This document shows, one piece after another, positions 1 through 7,287 of a DNA stretch of 64,000 bases (within the stretch, counting starts at the first letter, position 1; every line of letters begins with the position of its first letter). The notes under the pieces are model-generated. The model saw only the letters and a list, made by a program, of their open reading frames with translations, did not search any database and was not told where the DNA came from. A program made the position numbers and the translations under genes. Source of the DNA: Synechocystis sp. PCC 6714 (GTDB lineage: Bacteria; Cyanobacteriota; Cyanobacteriia; Cyanobacteriales; Microcystaceae); assembly GCF_000478825.2 (NCBI RefSeq), contig NZ_CP007544.1:39517-103516 (forward strand). Reading direction: 5' to 3'.

Positions 1-201
1 GAATGGGGTTCACAGTGCGACGACTGGCTCTGGATTTATCGCCGGGACTACAAGTTAGAGATTGACTCGTTTTCGTCGATGGAACTGGAGGTGAAGGGCC
101 CAAGGAAAGCCTATGGTTTGGCCCAGGAAATTTTGTGCCTGTTGCCGCCTTCGGTATTCGTTCAGGTTTTTGAAAGACCTAAGTTGGATCTCACCCGCTG
201 A
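1..201 (+). CDS. Hypothetical protein, 3' part (5' end outside window)
   Basis: The reading frame is open from base 1 to a TGA at 199-201. The 66 residues visible are nearly identical to the C-terminal two thirds of the protein at 34365-34658, which supports that this is real coding sequence cut by the window edge. No domain is recognised; the shared part is rich in W, Y and D/E and ends in RPKLDLTR. The similarity to the second copy runs on for about 80 bases past the stop, so this is a segmental duplication rather than two diverged family members. A third, very short remnant of the same gene start lies at 61914-61994. Function unknown. Confidence 0.7.
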   Translation, partial: EWGSQCDDWLWIYRRDYKLEIDSFSSMELEVKGPRKAYGLAQEILCLLPPSVFVQVFERPKLDLTR

Positions 202-312
202 AGCCCCGATTAATAACCTTTTGGTTAACTATCACAATTTGTTAAGACCTTGCAACGGCTGATCTTATGTTGCGCTAGTATTCCGTCATACAGTAGAAAC
301 CTACCGTCAGTT

Positions 313-516
313 ATGAAAAGTAGGCGATTATCGATCCGGGTTCCAGACCCGTTACTTGGTCGGTTGGAGTCTTATCTTGACCAGCAGGGTTTGACGGTGA
401 CTGAGGGGGTATTAGCGTCCTATGTTGGGCAAAATGAACGGTTACCTTTCCTAGCGTGGATTGGTCGTGTTAAGCAACGCTTGGTAGTCTTGAAAAACAA
501 TATTTTTTTACCCTGA
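313..516 (+). CDS. Small ribbon-helix-helix-like protein
   Basis: A 67-residue protein. The ATG at 313 is preferred over one 63 bases upstream because the protein then begins MKSRRLSIRVPDPLLGRLES, which looks like the beta strand and first helix of a ribbon-helix-helix (CopG/Arc) fold followed by a second helix (VTEGVLASYV). Such proteins are usually antitoxins or small repressors. No partner toxin is next to it: the following gene is the WYL regulator. The stop codon lies in the left arm of a terminator-like hairpin. Assignment to the fold is inferred from pattern alone. Confidence 0.45.
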   Translation: MKSRRLSIRVPDPLLGRLESYLDQQGLTVTEGVLASYVGQNERLPFLAWIGRVKQRLVVLKNNIFLP

Positions 517-556
517 AGATTTTTTGCAGGGGCCGTATTTTAGGCTGTAAGTAATG
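511..556 (+). promoter_or_regulatory. Terminator-like hairpin plus GTAAGTAA half-site before the WYL gene
   Basis: CCCTG (511-515) and CAGGG (527-531) can pair around an AT-rich loop, followed by a short T-rich stretch. Then comes GTAAGTAAT at 547-555, 20 bases before the WYL start. The same block (hairpin, T-rich stretch, TGTAAGTAAT) is duplicated before cas4-1 at 9226-9275, which suggests shared control. Confidence 0.45.
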
Positions 557-574
557 AGTTGAGATGACTAATCA

Positions 575-1579
575 ATGACGGCTCAAAATGTACTTTCCCC
601 TCGACAGCTTGAACGACTACTAGCAATTGATGAATATATTCGCTCACCTATTCGATATACAGCAAAAGTAATTGCTGAAAAGTTAAGTGTAGCGGAAAGA
701 ACGATTCGTCTCGACTTTGCTTTTTTAAGAGATAGATTTAATGCTCCTATTCAATTCAATCAGTCTAAAGGCTACTACTATTCAGATAATACTTGGCGTT
801 TACCAACAATCCCTTTGACCCAAGGGGAATTATTTGCTTTGACGTTGGGTGCAAGGGCATTAGAAGCTTATTCTGGGTCTGCCTATGAAGCAGAATTACA
901 ATCGTCCATTAAGCAGTTAGCAGCTCGTTTACCGCAAAAGATTTGGGTGGATTTAGAACGATTAGTCGATGAGCGGATTCACTTTCAACCAGGGGCAGAA
1001 TTGTTAAATCTTGACCCGGATATTTATCAGGTCTTACATGAGGCTTGGAGGTCGTCACGTTCATTATGGATGCGCTATTACACTGCAGGCAGGAATGAAG
1101 AATCGGAACGTATTGTTGACCCCTATTATTTGGATATTTATCGGGGTAGTAACCCCTATTTAGTTGCTTTTTGTCATAATCGCCAAGCATTTCGGGAGTT
1201 CCGTTTAGACCGTATTCGAGAATATCGAATCTTAGATGAGCATTTTGAACCTGACCCTAGCTTTGACTGGAAAAAGTATAGTCAGAATGCGTTTCAAGTG
1301 GAAAAGGGCGATCGCCTTCATAAAGTAGTGATTGATTTTGCATCGAGGGCTGCTCCCTATATCAGAGAGCGGGAGTGGCATCCCTCCCAAAGGATTGATG
1401 AGCATCCTAACGAGTCTTTGACATTGTATCTGGAAGTGGGAGGACTTCAGGAGGTGAAGCGGTGGGTGTTAGGTTACGGCAAGGATGCTTTGGCCAAGTC
1501 TCCACCGGAACTGGTCAAATTGCTTCAGGAAGAGACTGAGGCAATGGCCCGACAAAACGAAATTGGAGGTTGGGAGTAA
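575..1579 (+). CDS. WYL-domain transcriptional regulator (CRISPR-associated)
   Basis: A 334-residue regulator. The N-terminus (about residues 8-60) is a winged HTH resembling the DeoR/YafY type (AEKLSVAERTIRLDFAFLR). The middle (about 150-230) matches a WYL domain, with conserved stretches around VDPYYLDIYRGSNPYLVAFC and REFRLDRI; the rest is a WCX-like tail. WYL regulators are common next to cas genes in cyanobacteria and usually repress or activate them, probably by sensing nucleic acid or nucleotide ligands. It is co-oriented with the cas genes and separated from them by the crRNA-like element. GTAAGTAA sites before this gene, hicBA and cas4-1 are candidate operators (inference). The stop codon overlaps the promoter of the small RNA element. 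Confidence 0.85.
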   Translation: MTAQNVLSPRQLERLLAIDEYIRSPIRYTAKVIAEKLSVAERTIRLDFAFLRDRFNAPIQFNQSKGYYYSDNTWRLPTIPLTQGELFALTLGARALEAYSGSAYEAELQSSIKQLAARLPQKIWVDLERLVDERIHFQPGAELLNLDPDIYQVLHEAWRSSRSLWMRYYTAGRNEESERIVDPYYLDIYRGSNPYLVAFCHNRQAFREFRLDRIREYRILDEHFEPDPSFDWKKYSQNAFQVEKGDRLHKVVIDFASRAAPYIREREWHPSQRIDEHPNESLTLYLEVGGLQEVKRWVLGYGKDALAKSPPELVKLLQEETEAMARQNEIGGWE

Positions 1580-1598
1580 TGCAAGAGGTTACTATAGC
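1570..1598 (+). promoter_or_regulatory. Promoter-like sequence for the crRNA-like element
   Basis: TTGGGA at 1570-1575 and TATAGC at 1593-1598 are separated by 17 bases, each matching 4 of 6 bases of the sigma-70 boxes. Transcription would start near 1605, only about 7 bases before the first degenerate repeat, as expected for a small stand-alone guide RNA. The promoter lies over the end of the WYL gene. Confidence 0.45.
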
Positions 1599-1604
1599 TA
1601 TAGG

Positions 1605-1720
1605 CAGACCTCCATTGATGCAACTGGTTGGCCCGCAATCAGACTGCGTTGAGCACATAAGTGCGGTATCGGATTACCCTCCTATACTCTCAACCTTTGA
1701 TGCCATAAGGCGTTCCGTGT
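1605..1720 (+). ncRNA. crRNA-like regulatory guide (degenerate repeat - pseudo-spacer - degenerate repeat)
   Basis: Two degenerate copies of the array repeat lie here outside the array. The first (1612-1656) keeps CCATTGATGC and GCGTTGAGCAC exactly, but the 6 bases between them in the normal repeat are replaced by 24 bases that can extend the hairpin (CTGGTT 1624-1629 pairs with AATCAG 1637-1642). It ends with the same TTGAGCAC that would form the 8-nt crRNA handle. The second (1685-1720) matches 21 of 23 bases at 1692-1714, including the GATGCC/GGCGTT stem; its ends are degenerate. Processing by Cas6 at both stems would give a roughly 64-nt RNA (1649-1712) with a pseudo-spacer of about 28 nt, shorter than the 35-37 nt of the real array. 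From its first base the pseudo-spacer matches 15 of 17 bases at 1744-1760. The architecture is that of CreA/CreR-type guides. Confidence 0.75.
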
Positions 1721-1740
1721 CTGCCCTCACAAAAAATCTA

Positions 1741-1777
1741 ATGATAAGAGTGGTATCGGAGAGACTTATGCTAGAAT
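1741..1777 (+). promoter_or_regulatory. Predicted guide-RNA target on the hicBA-cas promoter
   Basis: Bases 1744-1760 match pseudo-spacer positions 1-17 except at positions 6 and 8; position 6 is one that type I crRNAs do not pair. The match is preceded by ATG (1741-1743), a PAM I recall for type I-B Cascades of cyanobacterial transposons. Immediately after it is an extended -10 promoter, TG-C-TAGAAT (1769-1777), pointing to hicBA and the cas genes. A 35-nt footprint would cover the whole promoter. Beyond position 17 the match stops, so binding without full R-loop and Cas3 recruitment is the expected outcome (inference). Confidence 0.65.
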
Positions 1778-1845
1778 GAAGCAACAAAAAGACGACCGCC
1801 GTCCGCATGGGATAGGGTCGCTTTCACAAAACTAATTTGATCATT

Positions 1846-2043
1846 ATGGAAAACCGCCAAAAATTCAAGGATTCAGGCTTATTCCCTTCAATATCTACAT
1901 CTTCTTACCACGACAGGGAATTTGTAGAGCGTTTAATCAGTGAGAATCAGCAACTACGTCAATTGGCTTGTCCGCTATCTGATGACTGTCTTTGCGTTGA
2001 TGACTGGCTACAAAAAGACTACGCCAAAGATAGGGGCTTGTAA
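1846..2043 (+). CDS. Small ORF downstream of the guide-targeted promoter
   Basis: A 65-residue reading frame, the first after the promoter at 1769-1777. It starts MENRQKF and contains a charged, helix-prone middle (REFVERLISENQQLRQLA) and three cysteines near the C-terminus. No ribosome binding site stands out and no family is recognised. Codon use looks like that of neighbouring genes. By position it could be a small regulatory or toxic peptide, but that is only inferred from analogy with CRISPR-repressed toxins. It could also be an untranslated leader that happens to be open. The 5' leader can form a hairpin (CGACC 1793-1797 with GGTCG 1816-1820). Confidence 0.4.
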   Translation: MENRQKFKDSGLFPSISTSSYHDREFVERLISENQQLRQLACPLSDDCLCVDDWLQKDYAKDRGL

Positions 2044-2053
2044 TTGCTTAATG

Positions 2054-2090
2054 ACTTACTCCCTGTCTGACTTTTTGATGGGAAGTAAGT
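2054..2090. promoter_or_regulatory. Inverted repeat with GTAAGTA-type half-sites before hicB
   Basis: ACTTACTCCC (2054-2063) and GGGAAGTAAGT (2080-2090) form an imperfect inverted repeat. The arms resemble the GTAAGTAA/TTACTTAC arms found before cas4-1 and the single arm before the WYL gene. It may be an operator for the WYL protein or an RNA hairpin between the small ORF and hicB. Confidence 0.4.
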
Positions 2091-2134
2091 ATTTGCTAAA
2101 AGTAAACTATACGTTTTATGGAGACTAATACAAA

Positions 2135-2356
2135 ATGCATCAAATTTTGACCATTATTGAAAAGGATGAGTTTGGCTATTATGCTTATTGTCCTGCTTTA
2201 GAGGGTTGTCAAACTCAGGGAGATTCTTTGGAAGAAGTTGAGCAAAATATCAAAGAAGCCATTGCATTATACCTTTCTACGTTGACGAAGGAGGAAAAAC
2301 AAAAACTCTTTGATAAAGAGTTAACTGCAATGATGACAGAGGTTCAAGTTGCCTAA
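2135..2356 (+). CDS. hicB: HicB-family antitoxin
   Basis: A 73-residue protein with the HicB signature: an N-terminal beta strand (ILTIIEKDEFGYYAYCPAL), then EGCQTQGDSLEEVEQNIKEA and an amphipathic helix. HicB binds and blocks the HicA ribonuclease. Many HicB proteins carry an extra C-terminal HTH or RHH domain for autoregulation; here the tail is only about 25 residues, so DNA binding by this protein is doubtful and control may come from elsewhere. It overlaps hicA by 8 bases and lies upstream of cas6 in the same direction. A ribosome binding site (GGAG) lies about 12 bases upstream. Confidence 0.85.
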   Translation: MHQILTIIEKDEFGYYAYCPALEGCQTQGDSLEEVEQNIKEAIALYLSTLTKEEKQKLFDKELTAMMTEVQVA

Positions 2357-2546
2357 AATACCGCGTTTAACTGCAAAACAAGCTGAGAAAATGCTCTTGG
2401 ATGCTGGGTTTGAATTGTTACGAAGTGAAGGTAGCCATCGTATTTATGGCAAACAATCACGCAGAGTTGTAATTCCATTTCATTCTGGCAAAATTTTGCA
2501 TCCAAAAATTGTTAAGCAAGTAATTCAAGCAATTCAAAATGATTAA
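2349..2546 (+). CDS. hicA: HicA-family mRNA interferase toxin
   Basis: A 65-residue protein with a double-stranded-RNA-binding-like fold typical of HicA. The catalytic histidine lies in EGSHRIYGK, followed by the RRVVIPFHSGK strand. HicA cleaves mRNA and stops growth until HicB is in excess. The start is a TTG at 2349 overlapping the end of hicB, giving translational coupling. Its stop codon is 12 bases before the cas6 ATG, so hicBA and the cas genes are very probably one transcript. A toxin in the leading position of a cas operon that appears controlled by a Cascade guide is unusual. The length is normal and the gene looks intact. Confidence 0.85.
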   Translation: MPKIPRLTAKQAEKMLLDAGFELLRSEGSHRIYGKQSRRVVIPFHSGKILHPKIVKQVIQAIQND

Positions 2547-2558
2547 TTGGTGATTATA

Positions 2559-3224
2559 ATGAACTTTATTGATTTGGCCTTTCCTGTAAAAGGTACAGTG
2601 CTTAATGCCGATCACAATTATTATTTGTATTCGGCGATCGCCAAAGAGTTTCCTATCCTTCACGATTTACCCGATTTGGCAGTTAATACTATTTCTGGCA
2701 AGCCAGATCGAGAGGGTAAAATTCTATTAGTGCCAGGTTCTAAACTTTGGATGCGTTTACCGATTGACAACATTACCCACATTTACCAATTGGCAGGTAA
2801 AAAGCTTCGTATTGGTCAATATAGTATTGAGCTGGGTAATCCTAGTTTGCATCCTTTAGAGCCGGTAGAATCACTGAAAGCCCGTATCATTACTATTAAA
2901 GGTCATACCGAACCTATTTCTTTTTTGGAAGCAGTAAAACGGCAACTTTTTGCCCTTGAAATTACTGAAGGGGATGTAGGGATTCCAGCTAATCATGAGG
3001 GGATTCCGAAGCGGTTAACGTTGCAAATTAAAAAACCAGAAAGAACCTATTCTATTGTCGGCTATAGCGTTTTATTATCTAACCTCTCTGCTGAAGATTC
3101 TTTGAAAATTCAACAAGTTGGGATAGGAGGGAAACGTCGGCTTGGCTGTGGTGTGTTTTATCCCGCAGTTAAAAAATCTACTAATTCAGGAAATAAGAAA
3201 AATGTTGAAGCAACTCTTGGCTAA
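2559..3224 (+). CDS. cas6: CRISPR RNA endonuclease Cas6 (MYXAN type)
   Basis: A 221-residue Cas6. It cuts the pre-crRNA inside each repeat, leaving an 8-nt 5' handle. The evidence is the C-terminal glycine-rich loop (GIGGKRRLGCGVF, about residues 187-200), a candidate active-site histidine near the N-terminus (ADHNYYLYSAI) and the position at the head of the cas cluster. The ATG at 2559 is chosen over an upstream GTG because MNFIDLAFPV is a typical Cas6 first strand. It overlaps cas3 by 23 bases. In the array repeat, the small stem TGCC/GGCG ends exactly 8 bases before the repeat end, which fits cleavage at the base of the stem by this enzyme. Confidence 0.85.
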   Translation: MNFIDLAFPVKGTVLNADHNYYLYSAIAKEFPILHDLPDLAVNTISGKPDREGKILLVPGSKLWMRLPIDNITHIYQLAGKKLRIGQYSIELGNPSLHPLEPVESLKARIITIKGHTEPISFLEAVKRQLFALEITEGDVGIPANHEGIPKRLTLQIKKPERTYSIVGYSVLLSNLSAEDSLKIQQVGIGGKRRLGCGVFYPAVKKSTNSGNKKNVEATLG

Positions 3225-5556
3225 GAGTTTACCGACTGATCCACAAAAAAAGCCTTTGTCCCTTGAGCAGCATTTATTGGATACAGAAACAGCGGCTTTA
3301 GTGATTTTCAAAGGTCGTATGCTTGACAATTGGTGTCGTTTTTTTAAGGTTAAAGACCCTGATGAGTTTTTATTGCACTTGCGGGTAGCGGCCTTATTTC
3401 ACGATCTGGGTAAAGCTAATCACGAATTTATAGAAGCTGTTACAGCTAAAGGCTTTGTCCCACAAACGTTACGCCATGAATGGATCAGCGCCTTAGTGCT
3501 TCACTTACCTGAAGTCAGGCAATGGTTGGGAAAAAGTAATCTTAACCTAGAAGTTGTTACAGCGGCGGTGTTATCCCATCACCTAAAAGCAAGTCCTGAT
3601 GGAGATTATAAATGGGATGAACCTCAAAAATCAGGAGATAAGGTTGAGACTAAACTTTATTTTAATCATGAAGAAGTTGACCGTATTCTTAACAAAATTG
3701 CCAATTTATTGGATGTTGACAGCAAACTACCTGAATTGCCTAAAAAGTGGATTAAGGGAGATATTTTTTTGGAAAATATTTATAAAGATGCTAATCAAAT
3801 AGGCAGGAAATTTACTCGTCAAGCCAAAAAAGATGACTCTTTAAAAGGTCTACTTTTAGCGGTTAAAGCGGGACTAATCGCTAGTGATTCTGTTGCTTCT
3901 GGTATTTATCGCACTCAAGATTCAGAGGCGATTGCCAATTGGGTTAACCAAACTCTCCATACAAATTCCATTACACCAGAGGAGATTGAGGAAAAAATTC
4001 TTCATCCCCGTTATCGCCAAGTCGAGAAATCGATTAACGAACCGTTTCAGTTAAAACGCTTCCAAGAAAAAGCAGAAACCTTAAGTTCTCGTTTGTTACT
4101 GATGAGTGGCTGTGGGTCGGGTAAAACGATTTTTGCTTATAAATGGATGCAAGGTGTTCTGAACAAGCATCAGGCAGGCCGTGCTATTTTCCTTTATCCG
4201 ACTCGTGGAACGGCAACGGAAGGATTTAAAGATTATGTTTCCTGGTGTCCTGAAGCTGATGCCAGTCTATTAACCGGAACTGCCACCTATGAATTGCAGG
4301 CGATCGCCAAGAATCCAACGGAAGCAAATGAAGGCAAGGATTATCAAGCTGATGAAAGACTTTATGCTTTGGGTTACTGGGGAAAACGCTTTTTTTCGGC
4401 AACCGTTGACCAGTTTCTCTCATTTTTGACCCACAACTATAAAAGCATTTGTTTATTACCAGTTTTGGCAGATTCCGTGGTGGTAATTGATGAAATCCAT
4501 AGTTTTTCGCCAGAGATGTTTGATAGCCTGGTCTGTTTTCTCAAAACTTTTGACGTTCCGGTTCTTTGTATGACGGCCACGTTACCCCAAACTCGCATTG
4601 AGGATTTAACGATTCAACTTGATAAGGACAAAGACGGGTTAGGGTTAGAGGTTTTTCCCACGTCTGATCGCTCAGAGTTGGCAGAACTTGAAAAGGCGGA
4701 AGGGATGGAGCGGTATCTGATTGCTCACACTAATGAAGAAGCCGCGCTAGACCTTGCCGTTAAAGCCTATCAAGACTCAAAACGAGTGTTATGGGTTGTC
4801 AACACCGTTGATCGCTGTCGAGAGAAGGCACGCAAGCTGGAATGTTTACTGAAAACTGAAGTTTTGACCTATCACAGTCGTTTTAAGCTGGCCGATCGCC
4901 AAAACCGTCACCGAGAGACAGTAGAAGCATTTGCTTTACATCAAGCTCAAGGAGAGAAAAAAGCGGCCATAGCGGTTACAACGCAGGTGTGTGAAATGTC
5001 CTTAGATTTGGACGCAGATGTATTGATCACAGAGCTGGCTCCCATTTCTTCATTAGTACAACGTTTTGGGCGATCTAATCGCGGTGACAAGAACGATAAG
5101 ACTGAACCTTCAAAAATTTATGTTTATAAGCCACCGAAAGATAAACCCTATAAACAAAAAGATGATCTAGATCCTGCTGAAAAATTTATCAATGATGTAT
5201 TGGGTCGAGCAAGCCAAAAGCTATTGGCAGAGAAACTCAAAGAACATTCACCGCCTGGACGATATTCGGATGGTTCAGCCCCTTTTGTTACTCAGGGTTA
5301 TTGGGCAAGCTCCGATGAACCTTTTAGAAAAATTGATGACTTTGCTGTTAATGCGGTTCTGACGGAAGACTTAGGAGAAATTACTCAATACTTGAACAGT
5401 AACCCACCAAAGCCTATTGATGGCTTTATTGTGCCAGTTCCTAAAAAGTATAAGTTCCAGGGTTTTTCACACAGGCCACCACAATTGCCCAAATACCTTG
5501 AAATTGCCGACAGTAAATTTTATTCATCAAAACGAGGGTTTGGAGACGATGCCTAA
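3202..5556 (+). CDS. cas3: Cas3 nuclease-helicase (HD domain plus SF2 helicase)
   Basis: A 784-residue protein that unwinds and shreds target DNA after Cascade binding. The N-terminal HD nuclease shows LFHDLGKANHEF at about residue 66, plus further histidines (SHHLKA). The helicase has Walker A (GCGSGKT, about 305), DEIH (about 428), TATLP (motif III) and QRFGRSNR (motif VI, about 620). The ATG at 3202 is preferred over an earlier in-frame ATG inside cas6 because the HD-domain start follows normally. It overlaps cas6 by 23 bases and cas8 by 8 bases, giving tight coupling. All key residues appear present, so interference should be functional. Confidence 0.9.
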   Translation: MLKQLLAKSLPTDPQKKPLSLEQHLLDTETAALVIFKGRMLDNWCRFFKVKDPDEFLLHLRVAALFHDLGKANHEFIEAVTAKGFVPQTLRHEWISALVLHLPEVRQWLGKSNLNLEVVTAAVLSHHLKASPDGDYKWDEPQKSGDKVETKLYFNHEEVDRILNKIANLLDVDSKLPELPKKWIKGDIFLENIYKDANQIGRKFTRQAKKDDSLKGLLLAVKAGLIASDSVASGIYRTQDSEAIANWVNQTLHTNSITPEEIEEKILHPRYRQVEKSINEPFQLKRFQEKAETLSSRLLLMSGCGSGKTIFAYKWMQGVLNKHQAGRAIFLYPTRGTATEGFKDYVSWCPEADASLLTGTATYELQAIAKNPTEANEGKDYQADERLYALGYWGKRFFSATVDQFLSFLTHNYKSICLLPVLADSVVVIDEIHSFSPEMFDSLVCFLKTFDVPVLCMTATLPQTRIEDLTIQLDKDKDGLGLEVFPTSDRSELAELEKAEGMERYLIAHTNEEAALDLAVKAYQDSKRVLWVVNTVDRCREKARKLECLLKTEVLTYHSRFKLADRQNRHRETVEAFALHQAQGEKKAAIAVTTQVCEMSLDLDADVLITELAPISSLVQRFGRSNRGDKNDKTEPSKIYVYKPPKDKPYKQKDDLDPAEKFINDVLGRASQKLLAEKLKEHSPPGRYSDGSAPFVTQGYWASSDEPFRKIDDFAVNAVLTEDLGEITQYLNSNPPKPIDGFIVPVPKKYKFQGFSHRPPQLPKYLEIADSKFYSSKRGFGDDA

Positions 5557-7204
5557 AACTCAAGCAGAAATCTTAACACTAGACTTTAATTTAGCTGAGT
5601 TACCTTCTGCACAACATCGTGCTGGTTTAGCAGGACTCATTTTAATGATCCGAGAACTGAAAAAATGGCCATGGTTCAAGATTCGCCAAAAAGAAAAAGA
5701 TGTTCTTTTAAGCATTGAAAACCTCGATCAATATGGGGCTAGTATTCAGCTTAATCTGGAAGGCTTAATCGCTCTATTTGATTTGGCTTACTTATCCTTT
5801 ACCGAGGAAAGAAAATCAAAAAGTAAAATCAAGGACTTTAAAAGGGTTGATGAAATTGAAATCGAGGAAAATGGTAAGAATAAAATCCAAAAGTATTATT
5901 TTTATGACGTGATTACTCCCCAAGGAGGCTTTTTGGCAGGATGGGACAAATCTGATGGACAGATTTGGCTTAGAATTTGGCGAGATATGTTCTGGAGCAT
6001 TATCAAGGGTGTTCCTGCTACTCGTAATCCATTCAATAATCGCTGTGGTCTTAATTTAAATGCAGGTGACTCATTTTCTAAAGATGTTGAATCTGTTTGG
6101 AAAAGCTTACAGAATGCAGAAAAGACAACAGGACAATCGGGTGCTTTCTATCTAGGAGCAATGGCGGTTAATGCTGAAAATGTTTCTACTGATGATTTAA
6201 TAAAATGGCAATTTTTACTGCATTTTTGGGCTTTTGTCGCTCAAGTTTACTGTCCTTATATTTTAGATAAAGATGGAAAGCGAAATTTTAATGGCTATGT
6301 TATTGTGATTCCTGATATTGCTAATCTTGAAGATTTTTGCGATATTTTACCTGATGTTTTAAGTAATAGAAATTCTAAGGCTTTTGGTTTTCGTCCTCAA
6401 GAATCAGTTATCGATGTTCCTGAACAAGGAGCATTGGAATTACTTAATTTAATTAAACAGCGGATTGCCAAAAAAGCAGGGTCTGGTCTTTTATCTGACT
6501 TGATTGTAGGAGTTGAAGTTATTCATGCGGAAAAGCAGGGTAATAGCATTAAGTTACATTCTGTTAGCTATCTTCAACCTAATGAAGAAAGCGTCGATGA
6601 TTACAATGCCATCAAAAATTCTTATTATTGTCCCTGGTTTCGTCGTCAACTTTTATTGAACTTAGTGAATCCTAAGTTTGATCTCGCTTCACAGTCTTGG
6701 CTTAAACGTCATCCCTGGTATGGCTTTGGTGATCTACTAAGCCGTATTCCTCAAAGGTGGCTCAAGGAAAACAATAGTTACTTTAGCCATGATGCCCGTC
6801 AATTATTTACTCAAAAAGGAGATTTTGACATGACTGTTGCTACAACTAAAACCCGCGAATATGCTGAAATTGTTTACAAAATTGCCCAAGGATTTGTACT
6901 CAGCAAGCTATCCAGTAAACATGATTTACAATGGAGCAAATGTAAAGGAAATCCTAAGCTAGAGCGGGAATATAACGACAAGAAAGAAAAGGTAGTCAAT
7001 GAAGCTTTTTTGGCAATTCGTTCTCGTACAGAAAAGCAGGCTTTTATTGATTACTTTGTTTCAACGCTCTATCCCCATGTTCGACAAGACGAGTTTGTGG
7101 ACTTTGCCCAAAAACTTTTCCAAGATACGGATGAAATTCGCTCATTAACCCTACTCGCCTTATCTAGTCAATATCCCATCAAAAGACAAGGGGAAACAGA
7201 GTAA
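5549..7204 (+). CDS. cas8: Cascade large subunit Cas8 (Csx13/DevT-like, MYXAN type)
   Basis: A 551-residue protein with little recognisable motif content, as usual for Cas8. It is identified by length, by its position between cas3 and the DevR-type cas7, and by overall resemblance to the Cas8a1/Csx13 (DevT) family of MYXAN loci. In Cascade the large subunit recognises the PAM and helps open the target. The ATG at 5549 has a GGAG four bases upstream; the frame is open further into cas3 but that part is cas3 shadow. It overlaps cas3 by 8 bases. A DevT homologue of Myxococcus has a role in development, but there is no reason to infer that here. Confidence 0.75.
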   Translation: MPKTQAEILTLDFNLAELPSAQHRAGLAGLILMIRELKKWPWFKIRQKEKDVLLSIENLDQYGASIQLNLEGLIALFDLAYLSFTEERKSKSKIKDFKRVDEIEIEENGKNKIQKYYFYDVITPQGGFLAGWDKSDGQIWLRIWRDMFWSIIKGVPATRNPFNNRCGLNLNAGDSFSKDVESVWKSLQNAEKTTGQSGAFYLGAMAVNAENVSTDDLIKWQFLLHFWAFVAQVYCPYILDKDGKRNFNGYVIVIPDIANLEDFCDILPDVLSNRNSKAFGFRPQESVIDVPEQGALELLNLIKQRIAKKAGSGLLSDLIVGVEVIHAEKQGNSIKLHSVSYLQPNEESVDDYNAIKNSYYCPWFRRQLLLNLVNPKFDLASQSWLKRHPWYGFGDLLSRIPQRWLKENNSYFSHDARQLFTQKGDFDMTVATTKTREYAEIVYKIAQGFVLSKLSSKHDLQWSKCKGNPKLEREYNDKKEKVVNEAFLAIRSRTEKQAFIDYFVSTLYPHVRQDEFVDFAQKLFQDTDEIRSLTLLALSSQYPIKRQGETE

Positions 7205-7287
7205 GTTTTCGTTTTGGCAAGATTTTTATCCATTGATGCCCCTAGGCGAGTAATTTTTTACCTTCTTACCATTTGACTTTAAACACC

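Noticed and set aside
1570..1779. A 69-codon plus-strand frame between the WYL gene and hicBA
   Set aside because: It covers the crRNA-like element, shows no protein-like composition, and the frame is explained by the degenerate repeats.
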